Below are positions 49,189 to 60,816 of a stretch of 64,000 nucleotides of DNA, one piece after another; positions within the stretch are counted from its first letter, which is position 1, and every line of letters begins with the position of its first letter. The notes under the pieces were generated by a model. That model was not told the origin of the DNA. It made no database searches and worked only from the letters and a program-made list of their open reading frames with translations. The stretch lies in assembly GCA_029783825.1 (NCBI GenBank), contig JAREIK010016128.1:16661-80660 (forward strand). Reading direction: 5' to 3'. Position numbers and translations under genes: made by a program. The DNA is from Sapria himalayana (taxonomy: Eukaryota; Streptophyta; Magnoliopsida; Malpighiales; Rafflesiaceae).

Positions 49189-49245
49189 AATATTTTATTA
49201 TATTTTGAGTAGTTATTTTAGGTAGCATCATTGGAGATGCTCTTA

Positions 49246-49829
49246 GTCCTCTACAGTCTGCCTCTCTCCCTCGACATGAATACATCAAAACCAAATAGAA
49301 GAGTAAGCGAGAATTTCTTCAGCCATGAGTTTATTTTCATTTGAGGTATGCTTTCATCCCTAACTCTTCATCTATTATCTTAATGCAAGAGTGTGTTTTG
49401 ATTCTATGGTTTGTTATTTCAAAATTCTTCTTCTACCCTAATTGTTACCGTATATTTTATTTTCCATAGAAATTAAATAATATATTTTTGTGTATGTATG
49501 ATATCATGTATAGTGAAGTTATTACCACAATTATATAAATTTCCATAGATCCTTATGCATGCAATATTAATCTAGATGTTCATGGTAAATCATTAAAAAT
49601 ACCAAATTCATTTATCACCATGGTATGCTTGGATTGCTTATATACAATGATGTGTATACATACTTCATGCATGTGTGTTATATTGCATTCTCATTATATG
49701 GATATTGATGTTGCACAGTAGGTATGTAGGCTTGATATCCATGTTTTTTGACACTCAGACAATCTTGTGGTCTTGGATGTTAATCACAAAATGGGTGTTG
49801 GTGTTTGTGGTGAGCAGTGTGTATATAAC
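49246..49829. other. Intergenic DNA, nothing recognised
   Basis: AT-rich unique-looking sequence with a slightly GC-richer start (CTCTACAGTCTGCCTCTCTC). No supported frame, RNA or repeat was seen. Confidence 0.5.
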
Positions 49830-50000
49830 AACTTATTTAATATTTACATAATAATTTATGTAAATATGATGAACCCAAGATTATTAACACATAAATATAC
49901 ATAAGTATATTTTACTATATGTATAACTATAAAAACAGTATTCATAACTATATATATATAATAACATATATTTAATATACATACATACATACATACATAT

Positions 50001-50050
<50 letters not shown>

Positions 50051-50814
50051 CAATATATAATGTATTTGACAATATGTATATCAACGTATAACTATATATA
50101 AATGTATTTATCTACATCTTTGCCTATACATAACTATATGTCTAAATTTATATAATTACATGAAAATCTATATATAACTACATCTACAATATGCATAACT
50201 ACATTTATAACTATATGTATAACTATGTGTGCAATCACACATGTAACTATAATTATAATTAAAACGTATAACAACATATATATAACTATATGTTTAACTA
50301 TATATGTATACCTATTTATAAATATATCTACAACTTTATAAAACACTTTATAACTATATTTAACTATATTTGTAACTATGTAAACTATTTTTATACCTAT
50401 ATTTATTACTATATATACCTATTTTTTTAACTATATAATAATTTAATACTATATGTATAATTCTATATAACTATATTTCTAACAAAATATACTATATGTA
50501 TAATAATATATAACTATATAAAATTAAATTTTACTATATGTATAACTATAAAAATGTAATATATAACTATAATTAAACTACATACATATTTATAACTATA
50601 TGTATAATTAAATATAATTATATATAACTTTATTTATTACTAACTATACTATAGGTATAAGAACATGTAACTATAAATAATTGTCTTTTACTATATGTAT
50701 AACAAAAAAACATTATACATAACTATATTTAAATATATAATCAACAACATATATTTAATATACAGATTATATATAATTCTATATACAATTATATATAACT
50801 CTATTTAATATATG
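49830..50814. repeat. TATAACTA-type satellite, block 1
   Basis: Rich in TATAACTATATGTATAAC-like words, with ATAC runs (49978-50010) and a TA run (50011-50049). Longer landmarks are shared with the two other blocks: AGGTATAAGAACAT at 50653 matches 62052, and AACTATATGTTTAACTATAT near 50283 matches 55226. The same satellite family is therefore involved, not just TA slippage. Tyr/Ile frames on the - strand come from the TA run. Confidence 0.85.
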
Positions 50815-50985
50815 TCGTGCCTTGGTGTGATGATAAATATGTTCATCCAAGGGTGTAAAGGTCTCGGGTTGGAGATTTTTAATATAACTTTTCTGATTCT
50901 TGGGGATAAGATTGTTAATATATTGAATTCTCTCCGACTCCATACTAAGCTAGAGCCTTGTGCAGTGCGTATGACCTTTATTTAG
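50815..50985 (+). mobile_element. Au-like SINE
   Basis: About 170 bp inserted at the edge of satellite block 1. The head has a tRNA-like pattern: TGGTGTGATGATAAATATG resembles a pol III A box and GGTCTCGGGTTGGAGAT a degenerate B box about 35 bp later. The 3' part GAGCCTTGTGCAGTGCGTATGACCTTT resembles the conserved end of plant Au SINEs. The tail is T-rich (TTTATTTAGTTTTG). The target duplication is not clear. Identification is from remembered family features. Confidence 0.65.
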
Positions 50986-51114
50986 TTTTGTTTGGTAAGT
51001 TTTTTACTTTTTTTAGAACAAAACTATGACCAGAAAAAATTAATTTCTTTGGTGCGTGGAAGCTCTTCACCATGCCCAATTGGATGCCATCCCAGTAATC
51101 ACATCTTTCGTCAA

Positions 51115-51186
51115 CAAAAAGAAAATTGAGAAGTATTGCTCTATGTCCAGCAAAAAGAAAATTGAGAAGTATTGCTCTATGTCCAG
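51115..51186. repeat. Perfect 36-bp tandem duplication
   Basis: The unit starting CAAAAAGAAAATTGAGAAGT at 51115 is repeated exactly at 51151. The identity of the two units indicates a recent local duplication in otherwise unique sequence. Confidence 0.9.
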
Positions 51187-54100
51187 CAAATGATCAGATC
51201 TTTGTCACCAGGTTATCGACTTATTTCCACCATTAGAGTACATGTTAGTTCTATGCTATTGCAACATAATTATGTGCATTTGTAATCTTGCTTTTGTTAT
51301 CATCAAAAAACTACTAGTTGGTTAAGAAGGAAATTATTTGAATAATCTTCCTCATTTGGAAGAAAGAAATATTCTTTGAACAATCCTCAAAAAATGTTAT
51401 TTTATTTTCTATGTAAAAAGAAATATCTTTAAGTTTGATAATTGCATGGGTCTAAGTATTACTTTTTATGAAGCCATAATGCACAACAGCCTTATGGTTA
51501 GTTGAACTAAAAAATTTATGGACATGTTTGACTCCCTCTATCAATGCCTATTCCTCTCTTTTGGTTATTGGGGCTTGCATCTACCAATGCTTAGGGATCA
51601 TAAGATTAGTTGAGGTGTTAATCTAGCTTGAGAAACCCATGCTTAAACTAGGTAATATTTTTTATGATTTAAATGTCTGATTGAATTATGTTTTATGTGT
51701 GAAAAACATCTTTTTATTATTATTTGAAATGTCAAGTTTGTAAAAAAAACTATACAACATAAAAAATGGGGAGAAAAGAAATAAAATATATATGTGAAAA
51801 TATTGGTTAAGAGAGAATAAAATTGAATTCATGAGAAGTGTCTTATATATCTTTAATAATCATGAAAATAGTTCAGAATGATTTATTCATAGCTACATGC
51901 TAATTTATTATTATATACAAAATATTAAATTAAAGCAGTTATCAATCTTTAAGTTTGTTATTAATAAAATTATGAGCTCTCATCATAATTTTTATTTGAT
52001 GGTTTTTAATCACTCATCACAAATGGGTAAATATGAAAATCTCATGTTTATTAGATGTGTGTTTATGCAAACAAAATAATTTATATTATGGTCTATTATA
52101 TAGAGACCCAAAAATAATAATAATATTCAAATAATCAAAAATATCTTGAATCACTCAAAAGAATAAAAGCAATTCCATACATATTTTCATATATTTGTGA
52201 ATATAAATAAGACCACATCATATATCTTCTTTAGAGAACCTAATAAAAGATTTACAATATTTAAGAATAAAAGAAAATATATTCTCATATTTTTTTCAAT
52301 ATCTAGTAGAGTTAAAAATGGAAAACTCAGAGAAATAATCACATAAACATAAGCTAGAATAAAATAATTTTTTCATTTAAAAATATTTCTTAAAAACTAA
52401 AAAAAATATTTAAATCATTGAGCTATTCGAAACTTTTATAAAAAAATATTTGAATATAAAAATATTCATTTCCTTAATATATATAATAATAGTATCAACT
52501 ACAGTAATATAACACAACTTTTCTCGAGTCATATTTATAGAAATAATATATGTAACTCAAAAAAAATCATAAAAATGTTAATCTTAAAGACTTTTCCAAA
52601 TACATTTCATCATTTAAATCATTATGATTAAATTTATTATGAAAAATTGATTATTAATTAAATAAAACAAAAGCGAGATATAATCTATACTATAAGTATA
52701 AATACTTGTAGAGGCAAAAGCATAAAATAACACGTTGAATAATTAGTAAGTCAAGACATAATTCTAGAGACATTGAGGTATAAAAGCTATTAATTCAAAA
52801 TAAGATCAAATATATATATATATAATATATATATATATATATTTATTTATTATAATATAAAATATAAAATTAATTCATTAGAAAAAAAATATTATTAGTT
52901 TTTACTTATTCAAAAAATCATAACTAAGTAACAAAATAAAAAATAAAATTAATAAATTTTTTTTATAAAAAAACACAATCATTACATAATATAATAGTAG
53001 ATTTAAATATATATGATTAAAATATTTTAACAAAAATTCTTTTCTCTAATATTATCATTATTTTTATCTAGTATCTTAGTAGTTAGAAAGTTTTTACTAT
53101 CAAATGATTGATTTCTTATCAAATAAATATGAAATCATCACAATTTATATGAATTTTCATCTATAATAATTAGTGTCAAACTCAACTTACTAACATTATT
53201 ATAAGTTCTAGCTAAATAACATTTAAGATTAAGAAAATCATTAAAAAAATTGGATACAAAATTCCTAAGAAAACCCAAATGTGAGTTAACTTTAAAACAA
53301 TCTCTTTAGCCCACATAAATTGCCACACAGAAAAGAATTTAAAAGAAATTATATCACATAATTACTAATTTGTTGTAATGATGAATTGTAGGTATATTTT
53401 TTTAATACTATAATGGCCTAGAAAGACACGAGATGACACAATTTATTTTCTTACTTTTAAAAAAAACTTTTGAACAAAAATCATGCCCCCTACAACACAA
53501 ATGATAAATATTGTAATTAAATAATTGATAAGAAATACAATTTGACAAAAATAAAAGAAGATATCAATGTGATTAAGTAATTTGTAATCATAATTGATTC
53601 ATCCTAAACTATCTTATAAAAAAAGTTTTCAAGTTGTCTTAATTGAATATTTTTCATAATCTCTTAATTTTGAATATGAAAATAATATGGCTAGATAAAA
53701 CACAAGATAAATCACTTTGTGTTTTTTCAAGAAAAATACAAATTCTCACAATGTATATTATATAATATTATAATTTTAAAAAATTTTATTTCATATTCTT
53801 AGTGAATATCAATCATTTTTAAAAATGAAGAATAAATATATATAAATTATTTTTTTCTTTATGAGATATGAATTATGTAATACGATAATACTTATTTATA
53901 AAAATAACAAAATAATAAAAGTCATTTTACATAATAATATTATATAATATTCTAGGTAATCTAGATAAAATATATTTCTATTATTATTCTCTTGACATAC
54001 TATAAAAATGCTAGCATACTTTCTTAAGTGTACCTCATTATTAATAAAAATAATCTATTTTATGCTTGATTTCATAAGTTTTAAATTTATCAAAACAAAC

Positions 54101-55174
54101 AAATTAAACTAATAGTGAATAAAAAAAGATTAATTAAAACCAAGCATCTAAGTTATCCTCTGATATGACAAAAATAGGGATAGACAACATGATCAATTCT
54201 TAGAAAAGTCATCCACAAATTTATATAAATCCTACAAAAATATCTAAAAAAACATGGTTAACTCTGAAATTAAAATTTAGTTATTTAGCAGGATAACTCA
54301 AAATAATAAGATTAATAATAATGTTATAAAACATTGTAGATCGCATAATATTAACATAAGCTAGTATGGAATCAGCTACTATAAAAAAAGATATAAGAAA
54401 ATTAAAAATTTACCACAAAAAAATTATTAACTCACATATCAACATTGCAAAGTTAATAATTAAATTTGAAAAAAAATATTAAGAAACTTTAACCTCGCGA
54501 AAAGATGAAGAACGTGACAAACTTAGAGAATGTTTTAAATACTTCACTCAAGAAATGTATAGTATTTGTTGGCACATTATGTGGTGAATTCTCAAAAAAC
54601 TTACTGGCATGCTCGACAACTTTTGATACTTATAACAATATTAAAATTGAATTGTTACGGAATACAATTCAAAGAATTTAAGTTAAGTGGAAAATAGAAA
54701 AGATAAAATAAATATACCAAAATAAAAAAATGAACATTGATACTACTATACTAAATAAGCATCATAGTAATACTATTAACTATTATAAAATTAAAAACAT
54801 TATAATGAGATAAAAAGAAGATAATAAATAAATATATGTAATGTATCATGTTAAAAATAGAGTGCACTCAAAAACTAAAGAATTAAAAGTATAAATAATT
54901 TTAAAAATAATTACTTGAAAAAGTATGATTAGTACCACTAACTTCAAATAGTAGAGATATTACTTAATTAATAAGAATGATGATACGAAGTATTATTGTT
55001 AACTCATAATAAATATGTGATAGCCATAAAGAGAAATCTAGAATGCTACTTTCTAAAGCATAATAGTGATTTAGTGGGCAAATTTTATGATGAACCTCAT
55101 GTTGGACTAATTGTTTGGTGATTAACCTATGATAAATAAACAAACATAAGTTTCCGCTTAGAAAGATAGCCAAA
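51187..55174. other. Long AT-rich intergenic region, nothing recognised
   Basis: About 4 kb at very high AT content with a TA run at 52810-52842 and many A or T homopolymers. No frame longer than about 70 codons has recognisable content, and no terminal repeats were found. It may include highly decayed elements that cannot be recognised by eye. Confidence 0.55.
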
Positions 55175-55225
55175 TGTTAAAAGTCCTACATTGATTAAAA
55201 GGTAGGATGATCTTGAGGATGATCA
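55175..55225 (+). mobile_element. Possible truncated LTR edge
   Basis: TGTTAAAAGTCCTACATTGATTAAAAGG resembles the TGTT..AAGTCCCACAT start common to many plant LTR retrotransposons. It runs only about 50 bp before satellite begins, so if real it is a truncated LTR start. There is no second LTR or target duplication. Confidence 0.4.
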
Positions 55226-55547
55226 ATAACTATATGTTTAACTATATATGTATAATTATTTATAAATATTTGTATAACTATATAAATCTCTTTATAACTA
55301 TATTTTAATATTTGTAACTATGTAAACTAATTGTATAACTATATCCACAACTATATAAACTATTTTTTTAACTTAATTATATTTATAATTATATGTATAA
55401 TTCTATATAACTATTTTTCTAATAAATTATACTATATGTTTAATATTATATATAACAATATTTAATTATATTTTACTATATAAATATTTGTATAACTATG
55501 TAATGATCTATATAATTAAAATATTTATTATATTTTACTATATATAA
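55226..55547. repeat. TATAACTA-type satellite, block 2 (5' flank of LINE G)
   Basis: Shares ordered landmarks with 50283-50530: AACTATATGTTTAACTATAT, TTTGTAACTATGTAAACTA and TATGTATAATTCTATATAACT. It stops abruptly at the 5' truncation of LINE G and the same satellite family resumes at 61872. Confidence 0.85.
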
Positions 55548-56921
55548 TTCTCGCACGGTCGGCCTGAAATTAATGCCATTTATGATTTCTTCACCTCCTT
55601 GAAGTTATAGGCAGTGGTGAAGCTCGTATGGTATGATGGCAAGCACGCCTTCTTCCAGTTCAAGGAAGAAGATGACTTCCTCCGAATATGGGGCAGAGGA
55701 CAGTGGAGCATCGCGGGGCTGCCCATGCGCATCTTCAAATGGTCGCCGAGCTTCACACCTCTTGAGGAATCCTCGCACGCACTGGTATGGCTTAACTTAC
55801 CGAAACTCCCCTTGCACTTCTTTAACAAGCTATCTCTCTACTCTATTGGACTCTGCTTCGAAACCTTGGCTTCTAGATGAAGCTACAACATGTATAACTA
55901 GACTTAGTGTCACTAGGTATTGTGTGGAAGTTGACATTAGGCTCCCTCTACCGAGTAGAGTGTGGATAGGCAGTGACCTTACCAATGGATTCTGGCAGGA
56001 AGTCCATCCAGAATCCATCCTAAGATACTGCACACACTGCCACAGAATGGGGCATGAGGAAAAAGATTGCATGGCCGGTGGAGGGAAGAAGAGAGAGGGG
56101 AAGTTTAGTAAAGAAGAGAGAAAATGGAAAGGGAGTGAATGGGTAAAAAAGGGCAGGGTATAGGAGATAGTGAGAAGGGCAAAGGGGAGGATAAAATAGA
56201 GAGGGAGAAAAGACGAGCAGGGAATAGCATAGAAGAGACAGAAATATCAAAGAGAAGAAGCACCTTAGAGGAATGAAAGAAAGCCCAGAGGAGATAATGG
56301 GGGATGGGGTAGAAAAGGGATTACTAGAAAAGGCTGAGGAAAGTGAGAGGAAGGTAGAAAGGGCAGAGAAAAAGGGAGACATAAGGAAGGATACAAGGCT
56401 GGAAAAGCTTTTAGAAGGGGAAAAAATGGCAGATATCAGAAAGTGGTTAGAGGAGACATCCAAGGAGGCTGAATGGGGAGTAAAGGGGCTGGAAGATAGA
56501 AGAGGAAAGAAAGCTAGAAGTAAGAGAAGGGAGGGGGAAGAGAGACAAAAACAATGGAGAAAATGGTAGAATTTAACTGGGAGGAGGATGATCTTCTATC
56601 GGAGGATAAAACAGATGCAAAAACTGGCCCTTAATAAACACAAGCATGCAAGAAACTAAGATTGAATCAAAATTAACAGATGATGATTCAGAAATAAGAA
56701 AACAAAAATAAGGAGTAATATCCCACAGAGAGAGAGAGAGGGAAATGGAGGCTATTAGAAAAATGAGCAAAAGCCTGGAAAAAATTCAACTATTAAACAC
56801 AATAGAACACGCCCCACCAAGTTCAATCAAACCCCCAAGAAACACGAAAAAACATGTTAACAAGAAATATGATTTGAAGTACACGACTAGAGCACAAGCA
56901 AAGTTCCCTTGAAATGTTTAA
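55548..56921 (+). pseudogene. LINE G ORF1, 5'-truncated: DUF4283-like domain plus intact CCHC knuckle
   Basis: Begins FSHGRPEINAIYDFF, with a TAG soon after near 55612. Then comes an 88-codon frame with WGRGQWSIAGLPMRIFKW and LPKLPLHFFNKLSL. After a frameshift near 55870 it reads DEATTCITRLSVTRYCVEVD, RVWIGSDLTNGFWQE and the knuckle CTHCHRMGHEEKDC (56031-56072, all four ligands present). A highly charged Lys/Glu/Arg tail follows (56080-56570) with frameshifts. The C-terminal motif YDLKYTTRAQAK lies near 56870-56905, and the stop TAA is inside ATGTTTAA at 56914-56921. The first 330 bp are markedly more GC-rich than the rest of the element. Confidence 0.85.
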
Positions 56922-59900
56922 TAGCTTATATTGGAATTTAAGAGGAGTGGAAAACTCTCCTACTTTAAATAGACTAAGAAGATTAATTAAAATATATAAA
57001 ATTAAGATAGTCATTCTAGCTGAACCAATGGTAAATAAAGATCAGATAGATAAATATAGGAATGCTCTTGGTCTTGAAAAGGCCTTTTCAAACATAAATG
57101 GTAAATTATGGATATTGTGGAAAAGATCGATGGATATTGAAATTATAGCAGAAGCTGAGCAGATTATAAGCTTTAAATTAAGAAGCCTTCAAGACCCAAT
57201 TAAATCTGTGGTGTATGCAAGCAATGCTAAGGAAGAAAGAAAAGCCCTATGGAAGGAGATGGAAAAAATAGCAGCATTAAATTCTCCATGGGTTATTGGA
57301 GGAGACTTCAATGTAATTAGAAATGCTAACGAAAAAAGAGGAGGAAGACCTCCTGACCAAATGGCATTAGCTCATTTAATGAGGCAATTTCAAGAGAAAA
57401 TCTAATGGAAGCAGACTTCCTAGGTTCTAATTTTACATGGTGCAATAACTTGAAGAGGAGGAAAGTGATCTGGTCTAGGCTGGATCGAGTCCTACTTAAC
57501 ACTAAATGGGTGGACAAGATTGGCGGAATAAAGGTCAGGCATCTCAACAGAACATGCTCGGATCATAACCCTTTGCTTATAACATTTGAAAATAGTGAAG
57601 GGAAACATAAAGAATTTATGTTTCAAAATATGTGGGGAATGCATAAAGGGTATGATGGCATAGTAAAGGAATCATGGGAAAAACATGTTTCAGGTAATCC
57701 TTTGCAAATTTTAGCGAAGAAATTACGTAACTTAAGGCAGGCATTAAGCAAATGGAACAAGGAGATTTTTGGAAAATCAATAAAAATATTCAGGAATTGG
57801 AACAGGAAGTGTCTACCTTAGAAATGGAGTTTGATCAAAAAGACGATAGCTCAAGTATCCAGCTGAACAAGGCCAAAGCTGAATTAAGACTGAGGATGCA
57901 TATGGAAGAAGTTTTTTGGAAGCAAAGGGTGAGAATCAAGTGGTTAAAAGATGGAGATAAAAATACAAAATTCTTTAATGTAATGGCCAAAGTAAGTATA
58001 CAAAAACAAAAAATAAAAGGGTTAAAAGCATCTAATGGTAAATGGTTAGATAAAGAAGAGGATATAAAAAATGAATTAGAAGAATATTTCAAAAATTTAT
58101 TATGTAAGCCATTTACTAAAAAAACACATTAATTCAAAATATTGAGAGAAAAGTCTCAGAAAATGATAATAAAATTCTAGAAGAATTCCCAATAGAAGAA
58201 GAAGTCAAAGAGGCAGTTTTCAATGCAAATAAAGATAGCGCTGCAGGTCCTGACGGATGGAACAATGTGTTTTTTCAGCGGAGCTGGAACATTATTAAAA
58301 AAGAGCTAGTCACAGCCATTGTTTGGATTTTTGCAGGAGCAAAAATTACAAAAGCATGGACTAATTTTTATATTGTTTTGGTTCCTAAGAAATCTAACCC
58401 ACAGACAGGAGAAGACTATAGGCCAATTAGTTTATGTAATTCAATCTACAAGATATTAGCTAAGGTTATTCAGAGTAGACTCAGTAAAATCCTCCAATCT
58501 ATTATATCGATAGAATAAACAGGTTTTGTTAAAGACAGATTGATGATGGAAAACATCAATCTAGCTTCAGAATTGATTAGAGAGATAGGAGCTAAGTCGA
58601 GAGGACGTAATATAATATTGAAACTAGATCTTTCTAAAGCATTTGACAGGGTGGAATGTGAAATATTATGTTATTTAATGAGAAAAATGGGTTTCTCGGA
58701 ATTTTGGATAGATTTAATACATAGATGTATATCAGGCGTATGGGTTAAAATACTTATAAATGGGCAAGCAGGCAAAGAATTTAAAACCTCAAGAGGACTT
58801 AGACAAGGGGACCCTCTTCTCCTTCCCTTTTTAATATCTATCTCGAACTCTTTATTGTAAATTTGAAAAAGGAAAAGAGTGAAGGGAAAATTGTTAGATA
58901 TAAGCAACCAAGAAACACACCGACGTGTGCTGCTTAGCGTACGCAGAGGATATTATAATTTTCTCAAATGCCAGTAACCGATCCATAAGACATATGATGA
59001 AATTATTAAATACAATGGAAGAAGAAACTGGACAGATGCTGAAAAAGAATAAATGTCAATTTATGATAGTAGAAAAATCTCTTGAAAATATAGCTCAAAA
59101 GATAAAAATATCACCGGATTCATACATAAAAAGGGTGTGCTAATGTATCTTGGATGCCCGATCTATGAGGGAAGGCTGAAGGGGGAATACCTAGCATTCC
59201 TATGGAAAAATTAAGGCGAAAGATGCAGGTTGGAAAGAAAATCTACTAAGCATGGCAGGAAAAGTTACTCTAATCACACATGTATTGCAAGGGTCACTGA
59301 CACATACTCTAATGTCTTTAAAACCATCGAAAACTATCATAAGAAAACTAGAAAGAGAAATTTCAAACTTCCTATGGGGAAAAAGTGGAAGTAAAAATAA
59401 GCTGCATTGGAAAAAATGGGAAGACCTATGCTTTCCGTTAAAAGAAGCTGGCTTGGGCTTTTCAAATCTCAACGATATAGCAAAAGCTTGGGCCTGCAAG
59501 AACTGGTGGAGAATTAAAAATAATAAAAACAATAGCCTATGGGTGGCATATATAAAAGCTAGATACGGACTAGGTAGTAATGCCTTTAATAATACAAAAA
59601 GAGCGTCAAAAAGCTGGAATTTAATTTATAAGCAGAGAAATATGGTGGAAAATCATTCCATATTAACTAAAAGTGGATGGAAATGATCCTTAGATGCTCA
59701 AGGAAAATTTACATTAAAAAGTGTAAAAGAGCTGAACAGAACTAAAAAAATTCCACAATTGATTTTGAAGAATCATGGAAAAAGGAACTTCCACAAAAAA
59801 TAAACATTTTTATGTGGAAACTTTCCTCAAAAGCCATCCCAATTGATGAGCACATTCAAAAGAAAGGTATAAGATTAGCATCTAGATCTGAATGTTGTAA

Positions 59901-60816
59901 CCAAGAAATAGAAAGTATGGATCATCTATTTTCAACAGGGAAGATAACTAAAAACATATGGAAGAAACTAGAAATAGAAGTTGAGTTAGAAAAAGGCTCG
60001 GATGTACTGATAGAAAGAATAAAAAAATGGAAGGAAAGTAAAACGAAGAACAAGATCATCAAATGGCTAAGGATATACATACCTCACATTACTGTATGGT
60101 GTCTCTGGAAAGCAAGAAATAAAAGCATATTTGACGGCATTCCAATGAATTCAGTAAATATTCTAGAAGAAATTAAAAAAGAATGTGCATTTATCTCAGC
60201 CTGTAGCCCTATTAAGCTTGGAAGTGTAGGAATAGATGAAAACATGAAAGAAGCTTGGGGTCTAATTACAAGGACAAAGGAAAGACCAGAAATTAAAATT
60301 ATCAGATGGAAAAAGCCCCAACGTAATGGTCTAGTATTAAATACGGATGGGAGCTTTAAAAGGAATATGGGAGCAGCAGGTGGAGGGGGGGTTATAAGAA
60401 ACGTGGAAGGCAAAACAATAAGAGCATTCACAATGAATGGTTTAGCCTCCTCCGCCTTGGATGTAGAGGTTATGGCTTTGCATAAAGGTTTACAAATATG
60501 TAAAGATAATAATTTTCAGAATATTCAAGTGCAGGTTGATTTGAGTTTATTAGTGGATTTAGTAATAGGAAAAATAGAACTATGGAAACTAGAAGAAGAT
60601 ATTGATAAAATTAAAACTCTACTAATAGAACTTAAAGGGAAAATTATACATATATTCAGAGAAGCGAATGCTTTGGCAGACGAATTAGCAGAAGAGGGTA
60701 CAAAGAGAGGTTTTCAAGAATTTGAAGAGAAAGATATCCCTGACAGATATAAAAGTTTAATAAGTTTAGATAATATAGGTTTCCCATATATTAGAATTCA
60801 AAAAAACAAAAATTAA
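56914..60816 (+). pseudogene. LINE G ORF2: endonuclease / RT / zf-RVT / RNase H with a few breaks
   Basis: Start ATG 56914 (MFNSLYWNLRG). Endonuclease: LAEPMVN, GGDFNVIRN and CSDHNPLL near 57560. Frameshifts lie near 57395, 57775 and 58835, with stops at 58130 and 58516-58518 (IE*TGF for EQ.GF). RT: SAAGPDGWNNVFF, YRPISLCNSIYK, KLDLSKAFDRVE and GLRQGDP. Motif C is YAED at 58940-58951, where GAG at 58946-58948 replaces the first catalytic Asp. The thumb (59252-59686) ends at a TGA replacing Trp (KW*SLD). The final 334-codon frame 59812-60816 holds zf-RVT and an RNase H with NTDGSFKRN, VEVMALHKG, VQVDLSLL and ANALADELAEEG, so all four acids are present. Confidence 0.9.

Larger units (their letters stand above)
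47659..49242. mobile_element. Non-autonomous TIR element, 1,584 bp, carrying gene-like sequence
   Basis: Ends are inverted: GAGCATCTCTAAGAGGCTC at the left and, read on the other strand, GAGCATCTCCAATGATGCT at the right. Flanking TAA (47656-47658) and TTA (49243-49245) fit a TWA target, as for PIF/Harbinger-type transposons, though one base differs between them. A 45-bp subterminal tandem repeat sits inside the right end. No transposase motif is seen. The interior (47810-48990) looks exonic in places, with a GTAAGT donor near 47921, as if a host gene piece had been captured. Confidence 0.6.

Noticed and set aside
49856..50084. Tyr/Ile-rich minus-strand frames
   Set aside because: They arise from the TA and ATAC runs of the satellite.
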